64,000 nt of DNA, taken from JAUSPI01 sp964650385 (GTDB lineage Bacteria > Desulfobacterota > Syntrophia > Syntrophales > JADFWA01). The notes beneath the pieces were generated by a model, which was given only the letters and a program-made list of their open reading frames with translations, was not told where the DNA came from and ran no database searches. Below, piece by piece: positions 25,517-33,839 of the stretch. Both the position numbers and the translations under genes were made by a program. The stretch spans positions 15,003 through 79,002 of the forward strand of contig CAZYTP010000002.1 in NCBI GenBank assembly GCA_964650385.1. The letters run 5' to 3'. Position 1 is the first letter of the stretch, and each line of letters starts with the position of its first letter.

Positions 25517-26896
25517 ATGTCAGGTATTAGCGCGCTAAATATAGCAAAGGATTCGTTATTAAGTCATCAGACTGCCATTAACGTCACGGGTAGCAATATC
25601 GCCAACGTGAATACTGAGGGATATACAAGGCAGCGGCCTATATTCTGCACCGTTGGTTCGTCAAATATTGGGGCTGGTCAGGTTCAGTATGGCGTGGAGG
25701 TCGATCAGATACAAAGAATATACGATCAATTTATTACATATCAGATCCATGAACAAAATCAGGATATCGGATACACTGAAGCGAAAAAAGAACAACTTGA
25801 GAGAATAGAGATTATTTTAAATGAAACAACCGGAGAGGGCATAGATGATTTGTTCAATAAGTTCTGGAATGCCTGGGAAGATCTGTCGGCAAACCCGAGT
25901 GGTCAGACAGAAAGGGAGGCTCTCGTTTCTGTTACTCAAAGCCTTACATATGTATTCCGGTCATACAGCAGTGAACTTGTTACGCTGCAGAAAGATGTTA
26001 ATTCAAACATATCGGCACTTGTTGACACTATCAATAGTGATTTGTCAAGCATTGCGGCGTTGAATCAAAAGATAACGCAAAATGCAACGGGAAAAGGAGA
26101 TACCAACATTTTCCGCGATGAGAGGGACAAGATTGTCAAAGAGTTGGCTGGAATAATTGAGATAAATTATTTCGAAGACGCGTCCGGTGCTTTGAATATC
26201 TTTATTTCCAACGGGCTGGCCCTTGTCGAGGAGGGAAGATATAATTCGCTTGCTGTCGAGACAAACGAGGATACTTATTACGATATAATTTTCGAAGATG
26301 CCCCGGGCGTAGCGATAAACAGTAATATTACAACCGGGAAAATTGCGGGTTTATTAGAAATTCGGGATACGACGACGGTAAGTTATCTGAGTAGTCTTAA
26401 TACACTTGCGGCCGAGCTTGTACAGGAAGTTAATGACAAACACCAGGAAGGCTTTGATACGAGTGGTAATCTAGGTGGTAATTTCTTCGACGCAACAAAG
26501 ACAACCGCCCTGACGATTGAAGTCGATGCCGCCATCATAGCTGATGTAAACAAAATAGCGGCATCGGAAACCGTAAATGGAGATGGTAACAATGCTTTGA
26601 ATATTGCCGGACTCAGGGACGAACTTGTCCTGAACAGTGGCAGTTCTACTTTTATTGACTATTATTCGTCATTTATCGGAACGGTCGGACAGGACGTTTT
26701 ATATGCGGATCGAGCATTTGAACATAACACGGATCTCATGGAACAGTTGACCAGTAAAAGGGAGTCAGTATCAGGGGTATCTATTGACGAGGAAATGATG
26801 AGCCTGATTAAGTATCAGACAGGCTATACTGCAGCGGCCAGGCTTTGTACAACCGTGCAGGCGCTTGTGGATGATTTGCTGGGGTTGGTTGGTTAG
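25517..26896 (+). CDS. flgK: Hook-filament junction protein FlgK (HAP1)
   Basis: 459 residues, within the normal range. The N-terminus has LNIAKDSLLSHQTAINVTGS and IANVNTEGYTRQRP, the FlgK/FlgE type D0 start. The middle has the FlgK region TTGEGIDDLFNKFWNAWEDL, then FRDERDKIVKELAGI. The C-terminus ends SLIKYQTGYTAAARLCTTVQ and LVDDLLGLVG as in HAP1. Expression is expected from the flgM sigma-28 promoter. Confidence 0.95.
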   Translation: MSGISALNIAKDSLLSHQTAINVTGSNIANVNTEGYTRQRPIFCTVGSSNIGAGQVQYGVEVDQIQRIYDQFITYQIHEQNQDIGYTEAKKEQLERIEIILNETTGEGIDDLFNKFWNAWEDLSANPSGQTEREALVSVTQSLTYVFRSYSSELVTLQKDVNSNISALVDTINSDLSSIAALNQKITQNATGKGDTNIFRDERDKIVKELAGIIEINYFEDASGALNIFISNGLALVEEGRYNSLAVETNEDTYYDIIFEDAPGVAINSNITTGKIAGLLEIRDTTTVSYLSSLNTLAAELVQEVNDKHQEGFDTSGNLGGNFFDATKTTALTIEVDAAIIADVNKIAASETVNGDGNNALNIAGLRDELVLNSGSSTFIDYYSSFIGTVGQDVLYADRAFEHNTDLMEQLTSKRESVSGVSIDEEMMSLIKYQTGYTAAARLCTTVQALVDDLLGLVG

Positions 26897-26913
26897 TTAG
26901 GGGGGTAAGCTCA

Positions 26914-28116
26914 ATGGTAATGCGGATTTCGGACAATATGAAGTTCAACACGATCATTAATAATCTTTTCAGTGCACAGGAAAAGTACAATGATTTGATG
27001 GAGAAAGTGGCGTCTGAAAAGTCTATAAATAGACCGTCTGACGATCCTCTCGGATTGAGCATTGTGATGAAATATCGAGAATCACAGTCGGCCGTTATTA
27101 GTTATCAACGCAATGTTGACACTGCAAGGGGCTGGATTAACATGTCCGAATCAAAACTGTCGGCAGTCGATGACCTTCTGATAAATGCCCGTGAAATAGC
27201 CGTTGCCCAGTCAAATGCCACGATGACAGCCGAAAGCAGGGAAACCGCCGCCGTCATGGTTCAGCAGATAATTGATGAAATGAGCTCAATTGCAAATTCA
27301 AAATACGGGAACAATTATCTCTTTGCCGGGACAAAAATGGATGCAGCCCCGTTTTCTTCGTCCAGTCGGGGTGCTACTGCTATAGGGACGGCAACTGCTG
27401 CTACTGACAATACGTTTGACGGTACCGTGGCATCAGGTGGTACATATACAGGCACGGTAAACAAGACTTATGCCGTGAAAATTATTACCGGTGGAGCATT
27501 TGCCGATGCTGAATATAAGGTTTCAAGTGATGGGGGGAAAACCTGGGGTGCAACGAATACTGATCTGGATACTGGAACTATAACCATCGGTGAGGGGATA
27601 GATCTTACTTTTACTGCCGGAGCTGTTGATCTGGCAGCAAATGACATCTTTTATGTGAACGGTCTGACAGCTGGCTATTATAACGGCAATGGTGAGGAAC
27701 TATCCGTGGAGATAGGTAAAGACGCTACATTAAACTATTCGATTCCCGGTGAAGATATTTTTACCGATAAGGGAGATGGAGAGGTTGATATCTTTGAATC
27801 GTTGAATGATTTGAAAACAGCGCTTGAAAACAATTCACCCATTGACATAGCCGCTGAGATCGATAATCTTAAAGCGGGGTCTGAACAGGCCAATAAATGT
27901 AGAGCAAAATGCGGAATACTAATCAATAGACTGGAATTTACCGAGAGCAGCCTTACGGATCTCGATTTTGGATTGACTGAATTGATTTCAAAAAAAGAAG
28001 ATGTTGATATAACCGAAATCATAACGAAATTTTCCATGCAGGAGATTGTTTTGGAGGCCACGTATGCAATGGCATCTAAAGTCGGCAATATTTCAATTCT
28101 AGACTTCATCAGATAA
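26914..28116 (+). CDS. flgL: Hook-filament junction protein FlgL (HAP3)
   Basis: 400 residues, longer than the 300-320 of enteric FlgL. The N-terminal flagellin-like helix MVMRISDNMKFNTIINNLFS, INRPSDDPLG and ARGWINMSESKLSAVDDLL are clear, as are the C-terminal helices. The extra length is a beta-rich insert at about residues 145-260 with Gly/Thr-rich repeats similar in style to the middle of the flagellin at 33840. Confidence 0.93.
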   Translation: MVMRISDNMKFNTIINNLFSAQEKYNDLMEKVASEKSINRPSDDPLGLSIVMKYRESQSAVISYQRNVDTARGWINMSESKLSAVDDLLINAREIAVAQSNATMTAESRETAAVMVQQIIDEMSSIANSKYGNNYLFAGTKMDAAPFSSSSRGATAIGTATAATDNTFDGTVASGGTYTGTVNKTYAVKIITGGAFADAEYKVSSDGGKTWGATNTDLDTGTITIGEGIDLTFTAGAVDLAANDIFYVNGLTAGYYNGNGEELSVEIGKDATLNYSIPGEDIFTDKGDGEVDIFESLNDLKTALENNSPIDIAAEIDNLKAGSEQANKCRAKCGILINRLEFTESSLTDLDFGLTELISKKEDVDITEIITKFSMQEIVLEATYAMASKVGNISILDFIR

Positions 28117-28126
28117 GGTTAAGCGT

Positions 28127-28381
28127 ATGTTAATCCTGACAAGGAAGTTGGGGGAATCAATAAGGATCGGCGATGACATAAAGATCGTCGTTTCGGATAT
28201 AAAGGGGAAACAGATAAGAATAGGGATTGAAGCGCCGGAAGACGTAAGCATTCATCGTGAAGAAGTTTATCAAATGATTCAAGAGCAGAACCTTCTGGCA
28301 GCTCAATTTGATCATAAAGGTGATAAAGAACTTGTACATCTCTGGAAAAGGCTAAAGAAGCAAAAGGAGGAACGTAAGTGA
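28127..28381 (+). CDS. csrA: Carbon storage regulator CsrA
   Basis: RNA-binding translational regulator. 84 residues, starting MLILTRKLGESIRIGDDIKI and containing IGIEAPEDVSIHREEVY with the RNA-binding Arg of the loop (the R in HREEV). The C-terminal tail of about 20 residues is basic. Its TGA overlaps the GTG of fliW. In Bacillus, CsrA represses flagellin translation and FliW frees it; the same pairing with a CsrA-type hairpin in the fliC leader at 35329-35344 suggests the same circuit here. Confidence 0.96.
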   Translation: MLILTRKLGESIRIGDDIKIVVSDIKGKQIRIGIEAPEDVSIHREEVYQMIQEQNLLAAQFDHKGDKELVHLWKRLKKQKEERK

Positions 28382-28875
28382 ACATCTCGACAACTCGATT
28401 CGGTGACATTAATATTGACGAATCCACCATTGTTCATATGAAAGGGGGAATACTGGGGTTTGAACATTTTAAAAGGTATGCTCTCCTCACGCATGATGTA
28501 AATATTCCCTTCTGGTGGTTTCAGTCTGTTGATGATGGTTCGATAGCCTTTGTTGTTATAAATTCTTTCATGGTTAGAGCCGATTATGAACCGGTTATAT
28601 CGGGCAGTGAGGTTGAATTACTTAAAATCGAATCTCCGGAGGATGTTGTTTTGATGTCTATTGTGACTATCAGTACCGATCCGTTTACAATAACAGCAAA
28701 CCTGAAAGCCCCCATTGTAATCAATTCGAAGAATAGACTGGCAAGGCAGGTTGTTATCCAGGAACCGGATTATCCTCTCCGATATTCCATAGCAGATCCC
28801 GAGATGCTTGCTAAAGGCGATGAGAATATTTATATTTCTGGAATAAAAAATATTTCCTCTGAACTGGCTCCGTAG
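28378..28875 (+). CDS. fliW: Flagellar assembly factor FliW (CsrA antagonist)
   Basis: 165 residues from GTG 28378, overlapping the csrA stop. FliW binds either flagellin or CsrA and so couples flagellin synthesis to secretion. The family pattern is seen in TRFGDINIDESTIVHMKGGILGFE, given here as FGDINIDESTIVHMKGGILG, the FQSVDDGSIAFVVINSF block and the VTISTDPFTITANLKAPIVI segment. Confidence 0.94.
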   Translation: MNISTTRFGDINIDESTIVHMKGGILGFEHFKRYALLTHDVNIPFWWFQSVDDGSIAFVVINSFMVRADYEPVISGSEVELLKIESPEDVVLMSIVTISTDPFTITANLKAPIVINSKNRLARQVVIQEPDYPLRYSIADPEMLAKGDENIYISGIKNISSELAP

Positions 28876-28900
28876 ACAGAAGAGATTTACGCAAAAAAAA

Positions 28901-28922
28901 AGTCTCTTGCAATCAAGAGACT
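28901..28922 (-). terminator. Rho-independent terminator after flaG
   Basis: AGTCTCTTG at 28901-28909 and its complement at 28914-28922 with loop CAAT. Read on the minus strand, the stem is followed by nine T residues, so it ends the leftward flaG transcript. On the plus strand only a short T run follows, so it may slow but not firmly stop the fliW transcript. Confidence 0.85.
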
Positions 28923-28957
28923 TTGTGAAATATCAATAAAACATGGGATCACGGTGG

Positions 28958-29296
28958 CTACACCTGATCATTAAATATCATACCAACCATTTCCTCCATT
29001 TTTACAGCTAATCGCTGAACTTCTTCAGAAGGAATTTCTCTAATTACCCTTCCAGTTTCCTTTTCAGTTACCGTAACAGCGATTTTTTCATCATCTTTTC
29101 CGTATGTTGAGAAAGCCAAATTTATGTTCATGCTGTCCAGATTCTTCTGGATATCTTCTGCTAACTCTTTAATGGCCTTGTTGTCAACCGTTTGGGAGCT
29201 TACAGTTGGAGAAGGACTGGGGGCAAAAGGTTTGACAGACGAGTCCGCTCGAACATTCACGGCCACTTCATCTATTTTAGTGATGGGAAGATCCAT
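28958..29296 (-). CDS. flaG: Flagellar protein FlaG
   Basis: 112 residues. The FlaG domain covers the last 60: AIKELAEDIQKNLDSMNINLAF and the typical VTVTEKETGRVIREIPSEE. The N-terminal half is polar and probably disordered. FlaG limits filament length in Vibrio and Campylobacter. The ATG is preceded by AAGGAGGG, and a full sigma-28 promoter lies 43 bases upstream. It is the last gene of the leftward filament cluster, before the terminator at 28901. Confidence 0.92.
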   Translation of the reverse strand: MDLPITKIDEVAVNVRADSSVKPFAPSPSPTVSSQTVDNKAIKELAEDIQKNLDSMNINLAFSTYGKDDEKIAVTVTEKETGRVIREIPSEEVQRLAVKMEEMVGMIFNDQV

Positions 29297-29338
29297 GTTT
29301 CACCCTCCTTGGCTTATAAGACACTTCCTTCAACATTA

Positions 29339-29366
29339 TTATCGGCATTTTTTAATAAAGACTTTA
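29339..29366 (-). promoter_or_regulatory. Sigma-28 (FliA) promoter of flaG
   Basis: On the minus strand TAAA at 29366-29363, 16 bases, then GCCGATAA at 29346-29339: a full match in both boxes with the same spacing as flgM. The transcript would begin about 35 bases before the flaG ATG. Confidence 0.8.
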
Positions 29367-29391
29367 ATTCCAATTCAACATTTTTTATTTT

Positions 29392-29868
29392 TTATGTTTT
29401 GATATCTAAAAATCTGGGCTTACTTTCTTTGTGAATATTGGGTGCATAACCTTCCTTAATCCCATTTCGAGATTGACTGAACTTAATTAGCTGATTTTTA
29501 ATATTACCATGATGAATCTGGAGCATCGTTTCAAGCTCCTTGTTCAGATGAGCCGCTTTTACTGCTGTGTCTTCAATAGCTTTTACTGTTGCCTCAATTT
29601 TTATCTTTGACCCATCTGGCAAGGCTGATACGGATGATAAATCATCCTCTTTTATTTCACTGATTCGGGTGTCAATCCTGTCAATTGTGGTAACACAATC
29701 CTGACGTTTTTCTATAAGTGTTTCAATCTTTTCAAAATCATGTATATCGGACATTTCTTGCAACGATACCGTTGCGGAAAGAAAATTTCTGAACGCATCC
29801 AGTTTTTGATCTAACAGATTGCAGATGTGGCTTGTTGATTCATTGATGGGTTCCATTTTCGGCTCCAT
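29392..29868 (-). CDS. FliT/FlgN-like flagellar chaperone
   Basis: 158 residues, all-helical, with heptads and many charged residues; core segments are LLDQKLDAFRNFLSAT, FEKIETLIEKRQDC and AAHLNKELETMLQIHHGNIK. It has no catalytic motif. It lies four bases after fliS and two genes from fliD, the usual place of fliT, whose product escorts FliD. Family identity is weak in sequence, so FliT-like is inferred from the place and helix pattern. Confidence 0.6.
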   Translation of the reverse strand: MEPKMEPINESTSHICNLLDQKLDAFRNFLSATVSLQEMSDIHDFEKIETLIEKRQDCVTTIDRIDTRISEIKEDDLSSVSALPDGSKIKIEATVKAIEDTAVKAAHLNKELETMLQIHHGNIKNQLIKFSQSRNGIKEGYAPNIHKESKPRFLDIKT

Positions 29869-29872
29869 TTGC

Positions 29873-30304
29873 CTACCTCGGGAGATTCTCTGTAATCAAC
29901 GATGTTTGCTGGAATGTTTCCACGTTGTAATTTGTAGGGATGTATGAGATATCCCTCCATGCCGATTCGAGCTCTTCGAGTATTCCGATAATTTCATCGA
30001 AACTCCTCAAATCCTTTTGTAAGTCCCCTTCGGACAGGCGGCGCAATATATAATTATATAATGATTCAAGGGAAATGGCTATTTCCCCGCCTCTTTCAAA
30101 ATCGAGGGATTGCATTAATAGAGCCAGAATATCCTGTACTTTTTGGATAGCTTTGGCTTTTGCCTCGTATTCTTGAGAATGATATTTTGCCTTTGCTATT
30201 TTCATATTGGTAATCATTCCTTCATAGCACATTATTACGAGTGTTTTGGGATCTGCTGTTTCCACGTTTGTCTGTTTGTATACGTTGATTTTGTTTCTAT
30301 ACAT
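29873..30304 (-). CDS. fliS: Flagellin export chaperone FliS
   Basis: Cytosolic chaperone of flagellin. 143 residues, four-helix bundle, with NKINVYKQTNVETADPKTLVIMCYEG split around the DPKTLVIMCYEG signature, and LALLMQSLDFERGGEIAISL, typical of FliS (L-xxxLDxExGGEIAxxL). ATG preceded by AAGGAGG. A pair ATTCCCGT/ACGGGAAT lies in the gap between fliD and fliS (30354-30397). Confidence 0.94.
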   Translation of the reverse strand: MYRNKINVYKQTNVETADPKTLVIMCYEGMITNMKIAKAKYHSQEYEAKAKAIQKVQDILALLMQSLDFERGGEIAISLESLYNYILRRLSEGDLQKDLRSFDEIIGILEELESAWRDISYIPTNYNVETFQQTSLITENLPR

Positions 30305-30421
30305 GAAAAAAAACCTCCTTGTTTTTGAATTACTTCCTCTTCAAATATATCCGATTCCCGTTCCCCGATGAGGGTCGAGGACAAGCTTTACGGGAATGGC
30401 AAACCGTACTGCCGGGTTCTA

Positions 30422-33400
30422 CTAGCCCCAGGCGCTCCACGATGCGGAGATCTGACTGCTGAGCCAGTCGCTCTGGTTTTGTATATTGCTTAAAGCAAGT
30501 TCCATGGCCACATACTCGTTGATCAGTTTTTCCAGCTTCCGGTTAAGTCGCGCCTCCATGTCTGAAATCTGATCTTCAAGACTCTCAATGCTATTTCCAA
30601 GGGATGTCTGTTTATATGTAACGTATCCGTCAGTGCTATTGGTAACAAACCCGAGCCTGCGATCCATAAGCTCACCAATCCCGAGGGTAAGCGTAAAGGT
30701 TGCCCCGTCCTCCACCGCTATGGTGCTTGTGCCTGTGTAACTTATCGATAACCCGTCTGCGTTATTTCCGTCACTGTTCAGTGTCAGTATTTGACCACTG
30801 CAGGTTGCATCCAGACCGTTGATGGTTCCATCAACATTTACACCCCATACCTGCGATACGCCGTTTATCCCCAGCGGATCATCTACGGTGTTGGTGTGGG
30901 ATACAACAATACCGTGACCGGTTCCATATGTGTTGTGGGTGAAAAGAATCTTGTCCTCAGATGTCTTGGATGCAGTAATGGGTATGGTGTAGCGACCCTC
31001 GGTTGTTGTGGTAACCGAGCCTAAATTCAGACCGTCAACTGCCGAAGTATCGATTGTAAACTCTAATTGGCTGTCCCCGGCCTGTGTGCCGGTTATGATT
31101 AATTTGCCGTTGCTATCCAGGGTAGCGGTCACATCGTCTTCAAACATATCTTCGATGGTTTCCAGAAGGTCACCGAGGGTCTCAGTAGTTGAATCACCGA
31201 TGGTGTAGCTGCCGGATACTGTGAGACCGTTTTGTCTTGCTCCTGAAAAAGTTATTACCGCGTTATCACTGTCCGCGTCGATGGAGCTGAACGTGGTAGA
31301 TATCGTATGGCCTGTGTCAATACTTCCCTGGAGTACTTCCGTGACTTCCTCGGCAAACTCTGAATTGATGGCGTTAACCACGTCATCTATGCTGTCACCG
31401 CTGGTGAGGCTCACGGTGGCCTCCCTGTCTGTCTCCCAGTCCGTGATGGTAAGTGTGTCACTGGCACTGAGTCCACCGCCCCCTATGGCGGTCAGACCTG
31501 TGAACGAGGATTGTGTGGCTGCCGCAGAGATTGTTACATCATATGTGCCTCCCTCTGTGTTATCCGAATGTCCGACTAATGTCATAGTGGAGTATGGAGA
31601 AGATCCGGAAGCAATGAAAAGCTTTCTCACATCATCAAAATTTGTTTCGAGGTAATCCGTGAGATCATTATCATCAGAGCCATCGTCATCGATAACCAGG
31701 TTGAGCTTATTATATTCCCCCTCGTCAGTGTCCACCACGTCCAAGGTGATCCCGATCAGCGCCAGTTTGTTATAATTACTTGACGCCCCGGTAACCGTGC
31801 TCGTGACCGTATTGATGAGTTCTGACTTGATAGTGGAGAGCATGCCATCACCGAAGAGGATACCCCCAACCTCTTTTGTGTCTTCATCGTAGGTGAACTG
31901 AGTATTGATGTAGTTCAATATGGTATTGTAGGCGCTAACCATGTCTTCGATCTTTGTCTTTATGGTGGCAAGATCCCGCTCGACCTTGAGTGTTACGGTG
32001 GTATCGGAATCTTCTCCCACAAGATTCAGGGTCGCACCCGCGATAACATCGTTAATGGTGTTGGAAGATTTTGTTATGGTCACGTTGTCCACTACGATTT
32101 CCGCGTCTTCACCAGCGACCACCTGTCTGCTGCGGCCTTCGGTGGTCATGGTGACCTCACCGAAATTAAGGGTCCCGCCGCCTGCGTTGTCGCAAATCAT
32201 AGAAACTTCCAGTTGACTTTCGCCGCTGGAACCGTCCGTGATCGTCAGCTTGCCGCCTGAGAAGGAGGCCGTGACCGTAGCACCAAACGCGGCTTGAATA
32301 TGAGTTATAAGATCATCCACACAGTCATGATCCGCATTACCGGTGTCTACTATAAACTCTGTGGTGGTGGCGTCTGTGCCATCATGCTTTGTTCCAGAGA
32401 TCGTAATTTTATCACCATTTACCACGCTGGCCGAGCTACCCCCAATCTTGAGGTCCGTCATCAACGTGGCAGGAGCGCCTTCGAGGGCGGTATCAGCAGC
32501 ATTCTGTATGACCACGGTGCCAGCATGTACCTCGGTCGTATTACCGTATGTCCCCTGAAGAATGCCAAGGGTCTGGAGGACGTTGCTGTTGCCGGTAGTA
32601 CTCTCCGCAAAGGAGGTGGTGCCACTGATATCTATCCGGTATTTTGTCTCCCCGCTCACGGTTTCGGAGACTACCTCGGCCGAGATGCCTGCAAGGGCAT
32701 CTATCTTTTGTGCAATTGTCGTGAGGGATTCGGTATCACTGGAGAGGTCTATGCTTACGTCTAAACCGCCTACCTTTATGTCTGTAATTTCACCCGGCGC
32801 ACTGGACAATCCTAATAGTGTCTTGATTGCCCCGCTGGAACTGGCAAAAAGGTCGCTCTTGGCCCCGTCGCTGGTGGCCGTCTTGATGGTAGTTGATCCG
32901 CTTATAAAACCCATCTCCTCAAGGATATTGTCGCCTCCGCTATATGCCCCCTCGAGAACGCTCAGACCGTCTTCGCCTGTGTCATCGCACGTCAAAACGA
33001 GATGATAATTCGTGGAAGAATGTGAAACGATACCGGCTGTTACATTTGAAGGGTCTGTACCCGTGTTTACGGAATTTATTTTGTCTTTGATATCAGACAG
33101 TGTGTCGGTAATGGTTATATTTACCGCTGTTCCCGAGACCATGATATCGCCACTGAGGTTGAGGGCGGTGTTTGTGGCTGTATAGTTTGAGGAAGATATT
33201 TTTTCAGATTGTGCAAGATTATTGACCACAATGTTATACAGACCGGGAGAGGCCGTGGAACTGGTGGTGGCGCTTAGCACATTGGATGCAGATGTCGCTG
33301 TGTTGGACGTGGTGCCTGATGTGTACACATTAAAGGCGCTCTCCGTGCTCAGGGCGGCGGAAGCCGTCTTGAGAGACAGGAGCATGCTGTTTACGTTCTG

Positions 33401-33547
33401 CCATTCAGCCAGTTGAGATTCGTATTCGGTTTTTTTATCCTCGACCAGATCGACACGGCGGTGGTCGATCGCAATCAACTGGTCGACTATACTCCGCCAG
33501 TCAAAACCGCTGACCAACCCGCTTATCAGATTGGTACTGGTAGCCAT
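30422..33547 (-). CDS. fliD: Filament cap protein FliD, very large
   Basis: Caps the filament and lets flagellin fold at the tip. 1041 residues, against the usual 450-700. The N-terminal start (SGLVSGFDWRSIVDQL, LIAIDHRRVDLVEDKK) and the C-terminal helices (SIESLEDQISDMEARLNRKL, YVAMELALSNIQNQSDWLS) are typical. The middle has grown: a segment with NGKL(I/T)IT...ESQLE(V/F)...TTEGR occurs twice, at about residues 430-485 and 808-862, and earlier parts of the two units also match. This shows duplication of a hypervariable domain. It has its own sigma-28 promoter. Ribosome site GGAGGA just before ATG. Confidence 0.93.
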   Translation of the reverse strand: MATSTNLISGLVSGFDWRSIVDQLIAIDHRRVDLVEDKKTEYESQLAEWQNVNSMLLSLKTASAALSTESAFNVYTSGTTSNTATSASNVLSATTSSTASPGLYNIVVNNLAQSEKISSSNYTATNTALNLSGDIMVSGTAVNITITDTLSDIKDKINSVNTGTDPSNVTAGIVSHSSTNYHLVLTCDDTGEDGLSVLEGAYSGGDNILEEMGFISGSTTIKTATSDGAKSDLFASSSGAIKTLLGLSSAPGEITDIKVGGLDVSIDLSSDTESLTTIAQKIDALAGISAEVVSETVSGETKYRIDISGTTSFAESTTGNSNVLQTLGILQGTYGNTTEVHAGTVVIQNAADTALEGAPATLMTDLKIGGSSASVVNGDKITISGTKHDGTDATTTEFIVDTGNADHDCVDDLITHIQAAFGATVTASFSGGKLTITDGSSGESQLEVSMICDNAGGGTLNFGEVTMTTEGRSRQVVAGEDAEIVVDNVTITKSSNTINDVIAGATLNLVGEDSDTTVTLKVERDLATIKTKIEDMVSAYNTILNYINTQFTYDEDTKEVGGILFGDGMLSTIKSELINTVTSTVTGASSNYNKLALIGITLDVVDTDEGEYNKLNLVIDDDGSDDNDLTDYLETNFDDVRKLFIASGSSPYSTMTLVGHSDNTEGGTYDVTISAAATQSSFTGLTAIGGGGLSASDTLTITDWETDREATVSLTSGDSIDDVVNAINSEFAEEVTEVLQGSIDTGHTISTTFSSIDADSDNAVITFSGARQNGLTVSGSYTIGDSTTETLGDLLETIEDMFEDDVTATLDSNGKLIITGTQAGDSQLEFTIDTSAVDGLNLGSVTTTTEGRYTIPITASKTSEDKILFTHNTYGTGHGIVVSHTNTVDDPLGINGVSQVWGVNVDGTINGLDATCSGQILTLNSDGNNADGLSISYTGTSTIAVEDGATFTLTLGIGELMDRRLGFVTNSTDGYVTYKQTSLGNSIESLEDQISDMEARLNRKLEKLINEYVAMELALSNIQNQSDWLSSQISASWSAWG

Positions 33548-33596
33548 TGTTGTCCTCCATTATTCGGGTAGGCAATTTACGACTTGTTTTCAATTA

Positions 33597-33624
33597 TTAT
33601 CGGAAAATATTGCCCGAAACTTTA
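33597..33624 (-). promoter_or_regulatory. Sigma-28 (FliA) promoter of fliD
   Basis: On the minus strand TAAAGTTT at 33624-33617, 12 bases, then TCCGATAA at 33604-33597; one mismatch in the -10 box. The spacing equals that of flgM. The leader before the fliD ATG at 33547 would be about 43 bases. Confidence 0.75.
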
Positions 33625-33773
33625 GGGTTATTTGCTTATTATAATCGGTTTACGCAAAAATAATCATTGTATTCTAAGTTAGTTATATTGTATGTCTGGT
33701 TTTTGTGCAGTCGATTTTCTGACTTTTCTAAAGTTGCTATTAATAGATAAAGCAATATGTCTGCCAAAAAAAA

Positions 33774-33795
33774 ACCGCCCCCGAAAAGGAGCGGT
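33774..33795 (-). terminator. Rho-independent terminator after fliC
   Basis: ACCGCCCC at 33774-33781 pairs with GGAGCGGT at 33788-33795 (one mismatch, loop of six). T-runs follow on both strands, nine on the minus side, so it ends the fliC transcript and can act in both directions. It separates fliC from the fliD promoter. Confidence 0.88.
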
Positions 33796-33839
33796 CTTTT
33801 TTTGAACTTTTTTCAGTTTTGAGATAAATATCTACCTCA

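Noticed and set aside
31221..33005. Several long open frames antisense to fliD
   Set aside because: They mirror the repetitive Thr/Asp-rich codons of fliD and have no start signals or recognisable domains.
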